Assembly (NCBI GenBank): GCA_022826665.1
Contig: JAJDUK010000077.1
Coordinates: 1-55,976 of the forward strand
Origin: Alphaproteobacteria bacterium
Lineage (GTDB): Bacteria > Pseudomonadota > Alphaproteobacteria > UBA828
Length of the DNA stretch: 55,976 nt
Reading direction: 5' to 3'
The position numbers and the translations under genes are program-made. The notes below the pieces were generated by a model. The model was not told where the DNA came from, searched no databases, and saw only the letters and a list, made by a program, of their open reading frames with translations. This document shows, one piece after another, positions 7,551 through 15,720 of this stretch. Each line of letters opens with the position of its first letter. Position 1 is the first letter of the stretch.

Positions 7551-10500
7551 TCAGGCGGCAGCCGCTTCGGGCGGGGGCGGCGACGTGTCGGCGGCACACG
7601 GAGCGTGGTCGCCGAGACCCAGCCGCTGGCGGCGGCGCTGCTCGTAGAGGGCGAGCGCGTGCAGCGGGAAATACTGTCGATACAGCACGTAATCCAGGAG
7701 CGCCGTGCGGAAGAAGACGCCCGCCATGTCCTGCTTGGGCCATGTCCCGTCCGCGTCCTGTGCGTCGAGCAGGAAGCGGGCGCCCCGCGAAATCGCGGTC
7801 CAGTTCGATTCGCCGGCCTCGAGGAGCGCGATCAACGCCCACGCGGTCTGGATGACCTGGCTTTCGTCGTGCGGGACATACCGGCCGGTCAGGCATCCGC
7901 TGTGGTGCTCGCCCCATCCGCCGTCTTCCCGCTGGCGCTCCAGCAGCCAGCGGCAAGCCGAGCGAAGCGCCGGATCGCCGGGGCCGGCCCCGGCGGCAAG
8001 AAGACCCCTGACCCCGAAGAGGGTGCCGTAAATGAATTGAACTCCCCATACGCCGCGCCACGACCCGTCACTTGCCTGGGTCCGGCGGAGCCAGGCACCG
8101 GCCCTGGACATGGCGCCCGTCACCGCTCCGTTCGCGATTTGCGGAACGTCCTCCATGCAGGCGGCGAGCGCCGCGAGGCAGGACGCGGTGCACTCGACAT
8201 AGGATTGCTCGGTCATCGAATCGCCGAACATCTCGGCCGGATTCATCCACTCCAGACCGAAAGCCGAGCGTCGCGCCTCGTAGCTGCCGAAGCCGCCATC
8301 GCGGTTCTGGCAGCGCAGCATGAACCCGACCGCATCACGCAACGCGCTTGCGTGCGCAGCACCGCGACCGGCAGCGTGAAGTCCGAGCACCGCTTCCGCA
8401 GTGCAGTCGCTCACCGGCCAGCCATGCCATCCCCCGGCAAAGCACCAGCCGCCCCTGGGGTCGGTTCGATAGGCCTCGCGAAACCCTTCGAAGCTAGCGG
8501 CAATCTGTTCTCCGAGCAGGAAGTCGGCGCCGCGCTGCAGCGCGTCCCCTACCCCGTCGAACGCGGGCACCGCCGCCAGCGCCTGCAACGCGAAGCCGCT
8601 GTCCCACGAGGCGCTTCTCGCGCCGACGACACGCGCACCCTCTTCCTCGTCTTCCCAGATCCAGTCGTCCAGCTTCGCGAGCGCCTGGCGCAGATCGGCG
8701 TCGTCCGGATCGCGCAGCCACAGGGCAAGCATGTTGAGAAGGCCGCTCACCGGAGAGATGCTCGTATGGCTGGTGGTCTGCAGCTCCCATCTGATCTGCC
8801 GGACGATCGCCTCCGTGCATCTGGCACGCAGGCGTTTGCCGTGGAGCCGATTGAACACGCGCGCAATCTTGTATCCAACCTTGAGCCACACGCTCGGCCG
8901 CGCGTAGAGGTCGGCCTCCCGCAGGCGATTGCGGGCGGCGGAGAAATCGACCTCGGCAAAGCCATGGGGGTACAGCTCCTCCCTCAACGACGCGATCGCT
9001 GGCGTGACGGGCGCCTGGAAGCGATGCGGGTAGATCGCCGCCATCGCCATGTAGATGAGCCGGGTATGGCAGTACCAATTCGAGGGGTGCAGGGGTAAGC
9101 GGCGCGGCAGGCTCCACAGTTCCGGCAGAACGGCGTTGACTCCACGCCAGTCGTAGAGGTTCAGCAGCGCCAGCCAGAACTTTCCCCAGCTCGGAATACC
9201 GAGAATCCCCTCAGCCTGGATGAAGCGCCGGGCCGGCTCGACCAGCGGATCGTCGCGCTCGACCCCGAGCAGCCTGGCCGCGACGTAGACCAGGGAGGTG
9301 ACGAAGAGGTGGGGCGTCGAATGCTCGTGCAGACCCCATGCGCCCCCGTCGAGACGGGTCCGTTCGAACGAGCGCAGCACGCGCCGGCGCCGGCCGGGCT
9401 CGAGCGGCTGCCCGATGATGTGGTGCAGCAGCACATATTGCGCGGTGAGCATGGGGCACCAGACCATCTCGCCCTCCCAGCCGCCATCCTCGCCCTGGAG
9501 GCTCAGGAGGTGCGCGGTCGCGCTCCTCAATGCTGGACCGGCATCGGCCGATTCAGAGTCGTTCGGCCGGCCGGACCCGGAAGCGTGGGGCCGCGGCGGC
9601 ATGGAGTGCAAAAGTGCGCGGGCCAGGCTGTCCAGGGCTCGCTCGTCATTCCGCCCGCCCTGGCGTCTCGACTGGCGCAGCTGCAGAGCCCAGCGCAGGA
9701 GCCACAAGAGACGAACGGTGAGCGCCCCGAAGATCTTCAGGCCCCGACGCGGAGCGAACCGGCGCAAGGAGAGCGGAATCTCCACGGCCGCCGCCCGGGC
9801 CGCCGTTGCGAAAAACGCGAGACCCATCTCGAGCGCGGATCGGTCTTCGCAGGCGAGTATCCGCGTGGTCCGGTCCCGGTAATAGGAGTTTGTCCGCAAT
9901 CCTCGGTAGACCGCGTGTCTCATCGCCACCGCCTCGGCCCGATGATCGGCAAAGACCTCGTAGAGCCCCATGGCGAGCAGCTCCGGCACTTGGGTGGCCC
10001 GGAAACGCCCGGCGGCGAACTCGCGAAAGCTGCCGCTCTCGGCGAGGGCAAGCGCGTCGCCGAAACCGAGGGTCATGCCGACCGCCGTCATGGGATGGTA
10101 GTGCCCGGCCGCGTCGCCGATCAGCACGCGACGCGGGGTACCGTATGTGACTCGCGGCCGCAGCTGATTGGCCGCAACGTGGAATTGCCCCGCCCGCACC
10201 GCTTCGACGAACCCCGGCCTGAGAGCCTCCGGCAGCAGAACGGCATAGGACTCGGTCAGGAAGCCGATCCGGTCCTGGCGTGTCCAGCGGTCCAGCGGAA
10301 CGTCGACGATGATCCGGACGCAACCCTTTGCTAAACCGTATGCGAGAATCGGCCCCGGCCCGCCCAGCAGCACATGCCCGTGACCCTCGAAGGGCAGGCT
10401 CACGTCGCTCACCGTGATCCCCAGCATCCGCGAGCAGAGCATCGGGTCTGTCGACAGGCCCAGGGATTGGCGCACGATCGACGCCCGGCCGTCGGCGCCG

Positions 10501-10964
10501 ATAATCCGCGCGGCGTCGAGGGTGTGAACCGTGCCGTTGTTGCTGTAGGCCAGCCGCTCGTCTTCGACCGCATTCACCCGCGCATGGGTGAAGAAATCCA
10601 CATCCGCCTCCTTCTCGACGGCTTCCCGCAGCGTCGAGACGAGCAAGGCGTGTTCGCAAGCCAGACCCTGCGAGCCATTCGTGTAGGGAAGGACGATCGG
10701 CTCCGAGCCGTCTTCCGGGAACACCACGAAACCCCTGCCCGTGGCGCTGCGGGGTAGGGTGTCGAGCCCGATCCCGAAGTCCTGCAGTATCCGTACCCCA
10801 GGTGGATGCAGCCATTCGCCCGCCAGGCGCTCTGACCCCTTGGGATTCGCTTCGAGCAGAGCCACCCGGGCGCCCTTCCGCGCGTGAGCGAGCGCGCACA
10901 GGCTCCCGACCGGCCCCGCGCCGACAATGGCCACGTCGTAACGCCGCGACGCGGCGCCGCTCAT
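7551..10964 (-). CDS. Fused squalene epoxidase - oxidosqualene cyclase
   Basis: One 1137-residue open frame joins two consecutive sterol enzymes. Residues 1-430 are an FAD squalene monooxygenase: GAGPVG at 15-20, the DG motif GADGR at 156-160, GDAAGHYHPM at 283-292, and a hydrophobic membrane segment near 408-428. A low-complexity linker (431-478) leads into an oxidosqualene cyclase (479-1137) with QW repeats (QGEDGGW, QNRDGGF, QASDGSW, QREDGGW, QDADGTW) and the catalytic VSDCTAE at 851-857, D853 being the proton donor. DCTAE, not the DxDD of hopene cyclases, marks it as an oxidosqualene cyclase. V851 is lanosterol-synthase-like (cycloartenol synthases have Ile) while H847 is cycloartenol-synthase-like, so the product is not certain. 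The ATG at 10962-10964 overlaps the CYP51 stop (ATGA). No stop or frameshift separates the halves. Confidence 0.92.
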   Translation of the reverse strand: MSGAASRRYDVAIVGAGPVGSLCALAHARKGARVALLEANPKGSERLAGEWLHPPGVRILQDFGIGLDTLPRSATGRGFVVFPEDGSEPIVLPYTNGSQGLACEHALLVSTLREAVEKEADVDFFTHARVNAVEDERLAYSNNGTVHTLDAARIIGADGRASIVRQSLGLSTDPMLCSRMLGITVSDVSLPFEGHGHVLLGGPGPILAYGLAKGCVRIIVDVPLDRWTRQDRIGFLTESYAVLLPEALRPGFVEAVRAGQFHVAANQLRPRVTYGTPRRVLIGDAAGHYHPMTAVGMTLGFGDALALAESGSFREFAAGRFRATQVPELLAMGLYEVFADHRAEAVAMRHAVYRGLRTNSYYRDRTTRILACEDRSALEMGLAFFATAARAAAVEIPLSLRRFAPRRGLKIFGALTVRLLWLLRWALQLRQSRRQGGRNDERALDSLARALLHSMPPRPHASGSGRPNDSESADAGPALRSATAHLLSLQGEDGGWEGEMVWCPMLTAQYVLLHHIIGQPLEPGRRRRVLRSFERTRLDGGAWGLHEHSTPHLFVTSLVYVAARLLGVERDDPLVEPARRFIQAEGILGIPSWGKFWLALLNLYDWRGVNAVLPELWSLPRRLPLHPSNWYCHTRLIYMAMAAIYPHRFQAPVTPAIASLREELYPHGFAEVDFSAARNRLREADLYARPSVWLKVGYKIARVFNRLHGKRLRARCTEAIVRQIRWELQTTSHTSISPVSGLLNMLALWLRDPDDADLRQALAKLDDWIWEDEEEGARVVGARSASWDSGFALQALAAVPAFDGVGDALQRGADFLLGEQIAASFEGFREAYRTDPRGGWCFAGGWHGWPVSDCTAEAVLGLHAAGRGAAHASALRDAVGFMLRCQNRDGGFGSYEARRSAFGLEWMNPAEMFGDSMTEQSYVECTASCLAALAACMEDVPQIANGAVTGAMSRAGAWLRRTQASDGSWRGVWGVQFIYGTLFGVRGLLAAGAGPGDPALRSACRWLLERQREDGGWGEHHSGCLTGRYVPHDESQVIQTAWALIALLEAGESNWTAISRGARFLLDAQDADGTWPKQDMAGVFFRTALLDYVLYRQYFPLHALALYEQRRRQRLGLGDHAPCAADTSPPPPEAAAA

Positions 10965-12370
10965 CGGAAGACGCTCGGCTGCGCGCGGCGACGGTAGCGG
11001 ACCCGGCACGGTCTCTCGGGTCCCGTCACCCAGCTGCCGTAGTTCGGACGCGGAAACGCGCCGCTGGGAGTGAAGTCGAAACGATCGAGCAGAACGGTCC
11101 AGATCGCCTTGAGCTGCATGTAGGCGAAGTTCTTACCCATGCACGCGTGCTTGCCGCCGCCGAAGCCGATCAGGGCGTAGCGGTGTTGCCTGTCCTCGCT
11201 GGCGGGAGGCGCGAAACGGTCGGGGAAGAAGCGCTCCGGGTCGGCGAATATGTGGGGCAAGCGGTGAGAGACCGCCGGCGACACCATGGCCATGGAGCCG
11301 GCGGGCACGACACGGCCTCCGTAGCGCAGGGGTTCGAGCACCTTGCGGATCAGCAATATCAGCGGCGGGTGCAGCCGCTCGCACTCGCGGACGGCGTTCT
11401 CCAGGGTCGGCTGGCGTTGGAGACTGTCGATGCTCATGGTCTCCGCTTCGCGGTAGACGTCCTGCACCTCGTCTCTTACCCGCGCCAGGTACGATGGCGC
11501 CCGGAGCAGCTCCAGACCAGTCCAGGTCGCGAGCACCGCGCTGGTGTGCTGGCCCGCGAACAGCACCGTCAGCAGGATCCCCGTGATCTCGTCGTCGCTC
11601 AGAGCGCGGCCACTCTTGTAGCGGGCGTTCATGAGCGTCTGCATGAAGTCGTCGGGGCTGGCCCCCGCATTCCGGCGCGCCGCCATGATCCCGCCGAAGA
11701 GCTCCGCCACCCGTCGCCGGGCCCTGTCGCGCTTTCGATGCGACGCAACGGGAAGCCTGGGAAGAAAAAATCCCAGCGTGTTAATGCCCTTCTGCAGGTC
11801 GTGGTAGGTCTCGGCGAAGCCGGTGTCCACCCGATCCCGGACTTCCTGTCCGATCAGGCAGCGGCTAGCGATCTTGACCGTAAGCTCGTTCATCGCGTGC
11901 GGCAGATCGATTTCCCCATCCTCGCCCAGGGCGTCGGCGAACTGCCGCGCTTCCTCGAACATGACGAGGGCGAACCTGCGCATCGCCGCCTCGCGGAGCG
12001 CCGGAAAGAGAAAGCCCAGCTGCTCCGCCATGATGTCGGGGGAGGTGTCGTAGGCAACGCCGCGTCCGAAGATGGGTACGGTGAAGCGGTAGACGGCCTT
12101 GGCGTTCAGCTGTTCCTCGGGCGTCCTGAAATAAAAGTCGTGGGCTTGGGGCCCGGTGAAGAGAACGAAAGCACGGGTACCGAGCCGGAAGCGGAAGAGC
12201 TCACCGTGCTCGCGCCAGCCGCGGCTCAACATGGCGACCGGATCTCTTTGGAACTCCGGCAAATGGCCGATCAGCGGCCGGCTGCCGGTTAGCTCGGGAA
12301 GGGGCTCGTCTGCCCGCGGCGGCAGATTCGCCGTAGGCAGGGTCGCCATGCTGTTGGATCGGTTAGCCAT
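10961..12370 (-). CDS. cyp51: Sterol 14-alpha-demethylase (CYP51)
   Basis: This 469-residue cytochrome P450 removes the 14-alpha methyl of lanosterol-type sterols in three oxidations. The I-helix motif FAGQHTS (271-277) is the CYP51 form, the region YRFTVPIFGRGVAYD (94-108) matches the conserved CYP51 B-prime helix and substrate channel, ECER at 329-332 is the K-helix ExxR, and FGGGKHACMG ends with the haem-ligand Cys410. The start at 12370 follows the C-14 reductase stop by 8 bases; the ATG at 12349 is an alternative. There is no membrane anchor, as usual for bacterial CYP51. No ferredoxin or reductase gene is adjacent, so electrons must come from elsewhere. The 3-prime end overlaps the fusion gene by 4 bases. 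Confidence 0.93.
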   Translation of the reverse strand: MANRSNSMATLPTANLPPRADEPLPELTGSRPLIGHLPEFQRDPVAMLSRGWREHGELFRFRLGTRAFVLFTGPQAHDFYFRTPEEQLNAKAVYRFTVPIFGRGVAYDTSPDIMAEQLGFLFPALREAAMRRFALVMFEEARQFADALGEDGEIDLPHAMNELTVKIASRCLIGQEVRDRVDTGFAETYHDLQKGINTLGFFLPRLPVASHRKRDRARRRVAELFGGIMAARRNAGASPDDFMQTLMNARYKSGRALSDDEITGILLTVLFAGQHTSAVLATWTGLELLRAPSYLARVRDEVQDVYREAETMSIDSLQRQPTLENAVRECERLHPPLILLIRKVLEPLRYGGRVVPAGSMAMVSPAVSHRLPHIFADPERFFPDRFAPPASEDRQHRYALIGFGGGKHACMGKNFAYMQLKAIWTVLLDRFDFTPSGAFPRPNYGSWVTGPERPCRVRYRRRAQPSVFR

Positions 12371-12378
12371 CTCCGCTC

Positions 12379-13479
12379 TCAATGGATGAAGGGCAGCATC
12401 GCGAAGCGCGCATGCTGCGTGTAGCGCTCCCACAGCTCGCCGTACTTGGCACGGCAGCGGCGCTCGTCGCGTCTCGAACGGTGCCACAGCAAGCCCGCGA
12501 GCCACGCCGGCAACAGGAAGGGAGCCCAGGACGTAAACCCGGTGGTCAGGGCGAAGGAGAGGTAGACGCAGATCTCGCCGGTGTAGTTGAGGTGCCGCCC
12601 GATGCCCCAGAACCCGGAGACCAGGAGGCGGCCTTCCAGGGTCCGGGCGGGCTTGCCCCAGATCCTGACGTTGGAATCGCGCTTGAAGCGGTGCTTCTGC
12701 TGGTTAGACCCGCGGAAGAGCCAGAAGCCGAAAACGAAGAGCACAACGATCCCGGCGGCGGCGGCCGGAGACAAGGGCTCCGGTGCGTGAACCAGCCACC
12801 AGCCGGGGAGACAGTAGAAGAAGGGCACCAGCACGTAATCGCCCCAGACCAGCATCCATCCGAAGCGCTCGCGGACGATGTCCCAGGTATGGATCATCCC
12901 CTGTTCGAACTGGAAGTAGTTGAGTACGTAGAGGAAGGTGAAGGTCTGATAGAGCATCATCGCCAGGGTCAACTCGCCGTAAGTCTCATACTGCACGGCG
13001 GCAAACGATGCGTTGAAGAGGGCCAGGCCGATGAGGGAGGGGCAGTAGCTGAAGAGCTTCAGATCGAGCCCGAACCAGGCCGGAGCGGCGTCCACACCGA
13101 AGAAGAAACCCCGCCATGATCCGGGCGATGCATGAGGCTTCCGTACCCCGCGCAGGTAGAGCCAGCCGGAGAGGGCGAACGCGAATCCGTTCGCCACGAC
13201 GAACAGGGCGAGAAGGTGGGTATGCAGCACCGAGAGGGAGAGCACACCGGAGGCTTGCGCGCCACACGCCGCAATCATGACGATCAGATAGAGAGAGAGG
13301 CCGTTGAGCTTGTAGGCGCGCTCGTTTCCGTCGGCATCCGGGCCCGTGATCCGGCGACCCGGCAGCAGCAGCGAAGCCACGAAGAGGAGGGCGATGAACC
13401 CCAGCACCATCGCCGCCGCCTCGAGCAGGGTCTCGCCCGACAGCGCCGATGAGAGGTTGAGCGCTTCAGGCGGCGGCAT
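12379..13479 (-). CDS. Sterol C-14 reductase (ERG24 / lamin B receptor family)
   Basis: A 366-residue multi-pass membrane enzyme that reduces the delta14 double bond left by CYP51 using NADPH. Family signatures are clear: a GPDADGNERAYKLNG segment (47-60, family G-x-x-Y-K-L-N-G), FGLDLKLFSYCP (136-147) matching the conserved DLK region, LLVSGFWGIGRHLNYTGE (285-302), and HRSRRDERRCRAKYGELW (333-350), the NADPH-site end of the family. About eight to ten hydrophobic segments are visible. Its start overlaps the sdmA stop by 14 bases and it runs straight into cyp51, so the two C-14 enzymes are made together. It could also act on delta24(28) or delta7 bonds, since ERG4 and DHCR7 share this fold, but the position beside CYP51 favours C-14. 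Confidence 0.88.
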   Translation of the reverse strand: MPPPEALNLSSALSGETLLEAAAMVLGFIALLFVASLLLPGRRITGPDADGNERAYKLNGLSLYLIVMIAACGAQASGVLSLSVLHTHLLALFVVANGFAFALSGWLYLRGVRKPHASPGSWRGFFFGVDAAPAWFGLDLKLFSYCPSLIGLALFNASFAAVQYETYGELTLAMMLYQTFTFLYVLNYFQFEQGMIHTWDIVRERFGWMLVWGDYVLVPFFYCLPGWWLVHAPEPLSPAAAAGIVVLFVFGFWLFRGSNQQKHRFKRDSNVRIWGKPARTLEGRLLVSGFWGIGRHLNYTGEICVYLSFALTTGFTSWAPFLLPAWLAGLLWHRSRRDERRCRAKYGELWERYTQHARFAMLPFIH

Positions 13480-14563
13480 CGCCGTTCTCCGACCCGCGCG
13501 CCAGATGCTCCTGCCACTTGCGAACGGTCACCTTCTGAAAGGCCCTGACCACTGGATTGAACTCGACGGGACGGGCGTCCCAGTGTCTTTCGTAACCCTC
13601 CTGCTCCGCCTCCAGCGCGAACCGGTCCTGGGCGAGCAGGGGGGCGATGAGCAGGCGATTGGAGACCTTCATGACCGCGGTCATGGCGAAACGGGGAATG
13701 CGCACCGGCAGCAGAGGTACTTTCAGCGACTTGAAATAGAACAGGAAGAACACCCGGCTGGTGCGCTCGTCGACCGGCAGCACGAAGAGCCAGTGCTTTA
13801 TCGCGTCGTCGGTGTTCGACCACTGGTAGGGGTACTCGTAGCAGAGTTCCATGTGATTGGTGTTGAGCCGCCGATGATCGACAAAGAGGCCCGAGATGCG
13901 CCCGCGCCCGACGTGCGTGTCGTAGGCGAGATGCACGTTGTCGCCGAGGGTCTCGCAGCGGGTGAGGGTGGCCCCGTCGAAGGGCCGGTAGCGGCGGTGC
14001 AGGTGTGCGTGGGTAAAGTCGCTCACATTGTCGATCACCATCGAGTGGTGTGCCGACCAGGTGAAACAGAGCGGCACGCAGGCCCAGCGGCCGGATCCCT
14101 CGAGCTCAGGAATGTCCGGAATCCGGCGCTCCTCCGCCAGCGCCGGATCTCCCGGGAAGAGCCAGATCAGACCGTAACGGACCTTCACCGGATAGGTCTT
14201 GAGCGCAAGATTTGGAAAGCTTCGCCCCTGGCGGTCATGGGGCACCCCGGCGGGACGCCCCTTCCCGCCGTACTCCCAGCCATGGTAGGCGCAGACGAGC
14301 CGGCATCCCTGCACGTCGCCCAGGGAGAGCTTGAGCTGGCGATGCGCACAGCGATCCTCGACCGCCTGGAAGGTGCCGTCCTTTCCCCGGAAGAGTGCGA
14401 TGGAACGCTTCCAGAAGACGACCTCGATCACCGTCTCCGGCTTGATCCGGCGCACTTCCTCGACCGGATACCAGTAATTCGGGTCCATGCCCGCGGCGCG
14501 AGCCTGCTGGCGCAGGTTGCCGGCGTCCTCGAAGCCGGGCGGCGCGGCGGGCGCCGCCCTCAT
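13466..14563 (-). CDS. sdmA: SdmA-like Rieske oxygenase for sterol C-4 demethylation
   Basis: A 365-residue Rieske non-haem iron oxygenase. The [2Fe-2S] ligands are C72, H74, C91 and H94 (CAHR and CAYHGW), and the mononuclear iron site is in the stretch DNVSDFTHAHLH. In Methylococcus capsulatus a Rieske oxygenase, SdmA, oxidises the C-4 methyl of sterols and works with the reductase SdmB; the pair is non-homologous to the eukaryotic ERG25/26/27 system. The neighbouring gene here is an SdmB-like reductase with an ATGA overlap, which supports this assignment strongly. A hydrophobic region near residues 250-300 may associate with membrane. No dedicated Rieske reductase is in the cluster. Confidence 0.85.
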   Translation of the reverse strand: MRAAPAAPPGFEDAGNLRQQARAAGMDPNYWYPVEEVRRIKPETVIEVVFWKRSIALFRGKDGTFQAVEDRCAHRQLKLSLGDVQGCRLVCAYHGWEYGGKGRPAGVPHDRQGRSFPNLALKTYPVKVRYGLIWLFPGDPALAEERRIPDIPELEGSGRWACVPLCFTWSAHHSMVIDNVSDFTHAHLHRRYRPFDGATLTRCETLGDNVHLAYDTHVGRGRISGLFVDHRRLNTNHMELCYEYPYQWSNTDDAIKHWLFVLPVDERTSRVFFLFYFKSLKVPLLPVRIPRFAMTAVMKVSNRLLIAPLLAQDRFALEAEQEGYERHWDARPVEFNPVVRAFQKVTVRKWQEHLARGSENGDAAA

Positions 14564-15720
14564 GGCGCGCTCCCGCCTGCCATCATCCGCATGCCCTGGT
14601 CCGGCGCGGGATCGCCCTCCTCACGCGCAACATGCCGACTCGCGGCGTCCTCGCACGGGCGCTTCGCGTGCGGGTTCGCGATCTTGTTGCGGCCGTAGTG
14701 GAACGCATAGGCCTCATGAACCGCGGCACGGAGGCCGGTCGGCCGATAGCCAAGCTCGCGTTTCGCCTTGGAGATGTCGGCGTGGCGGCACTTTCGCAAC
14801 AGGCGTATGGCGCCGGGGGTGAAGCGCTGGGGAAAGCCCGGGTGAACCCGGCTCAGATAGAAGCTCGCGATTTCGGCAAAGACGAGCATGAGGCGGGTCG
14901 GAATGCGCCGGCGCGGCCGCGGGACGCCGGAGACCTCCTCGTAGAGGTCCAGGATATCCGAGATGGTCTTGTACTCGGTGCTGAAGATGTACTTTTCGCC
15001 CGAGCGACCGTGGTGCATGCACAACACGTGCCCTTCGACGATGTCGCGCGCCGCGACGAACTCGAAACCGCCATCGACGTAGGCACGGAGCTTGCCGTTG
15101 GTGTAGTCGCATAAGGTTCTTCCCAGTCGCGAGGGGAAGAAGTCGGCGCCCCCCACCACCGCACAGCACGTCGCGACCACCACGTCCTGCCCTGATGCCG
15201 CCGCGCGCCAGCACTCCTGCTCGACGAGCGACTTGCTGCGCTCGTAGGGCATCGTGCGCTCCATGGGGTAGAACTGCATGGTCTCGTTGCTGGGAGCGGA
15301 GGGATCGTCCAGGTCGTATCCGACCGCGCTGAACGAGCCCGTCACCACCACCCGGCCGACCTCCGCCTCCCGCGCCGCCTGCAGCACGTTGCGGGTACCG
15401 AGAACGTTGCACTCGAACACGTCGCGGCGATGGGCGCGGTTGCCTTCGATGGTCGAGACGTAGGCCGCGCAGTGATAGACGCCCTGACATCCCGTGATCG
15501 CCCGCCTGATGTCATCTAGATCCCGAATGTCGCCGAACGCGCGTTCGACCTCGAGACCTTCCAGGCCCTCGTTGTTGTCCTCGTGTCTCAACAACACTCG
15601 GACCCGCACGCCTTCGTCGAGCAGCCGGCGCACGAGGTTGGCGCCGACATGCCCGGCCGAACCGGTAACAAAGACGGGCGGCATCGAAGATCCCGCCGGT
15701 ATGCTCGATTCCGAACTCAT
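14560..15720 (-). CDS. sdmB: SdmB-like NAD(P)-dependent sterol dehydrogenase/decarboxylase
   Basis: A 386-residue extended short-chain dehydrogenase of the 3-beta-hydroxysteroid dehydrogenase type. Rossmann motif GSAGHVG is at 20-26 and the catalytic YERSK at 159-163, preceded by TGSFSAVG. With SdmA it completes C-4 demethylation: SdmA oxidises the methyl to an acid and SdmB, like ERG26, oxidises the 3-hydroxyl, triggers decarboxylation, and probably handles the ketone. It is the first gene of the minus-strand sterol operon, followed by sdmA (ATGA), C-14 reductase, cyp51 and the fusion. No strong ribosome site precedes 15720; an ATG at 15684 (MPPVFVTG) is also plausible and would place the Rossmann fold at the usual distance from the start. 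The arginine- and proline-rich tail (~350-386) is not conserved in the family as I know it. Confidence 0.82.
   Translation of the reverse strand: MSSESSIPAGSSMPPVFVTGSAGHVGANLVRRLLDEGVRVRVLLRHEDNNEGLEGLEVERAFGDIRDLDDIRRAITGCQGVYHCAAYVSTIEGNRAHRRDVFECNVLGTRNVLQAAREAEVGRVVVTGSFSAVGYDLDDPSAPSNETMQFYPMERTMPYERSKSLVEQECWRAAASGQDVVVATCCAVVGGADFFPSRLGRTLCDYTNGKLRAYVDGGFEFVAARDIVEGHVLCMHHGRSGEKYIFSTEYKTISDILDLYEEVSGVPRPRRRIPTRLMLVFAEIASFYLSRVHPGFPQRFTPGAIRLLRKCRHADISKAKRELGYRPTGLRAAVHEAYAFHYGRNKIANPHAKRPCEDAASRHVAREEGDPAPDQGMRMMAGGSAP

Noticed and set aside
13346-14698. Long plus-strand open frame antisense to sdmA
   Set aside because: No family motif, and it runs opposite the well supported Rieske gene; a G+C-rich shadow frame.
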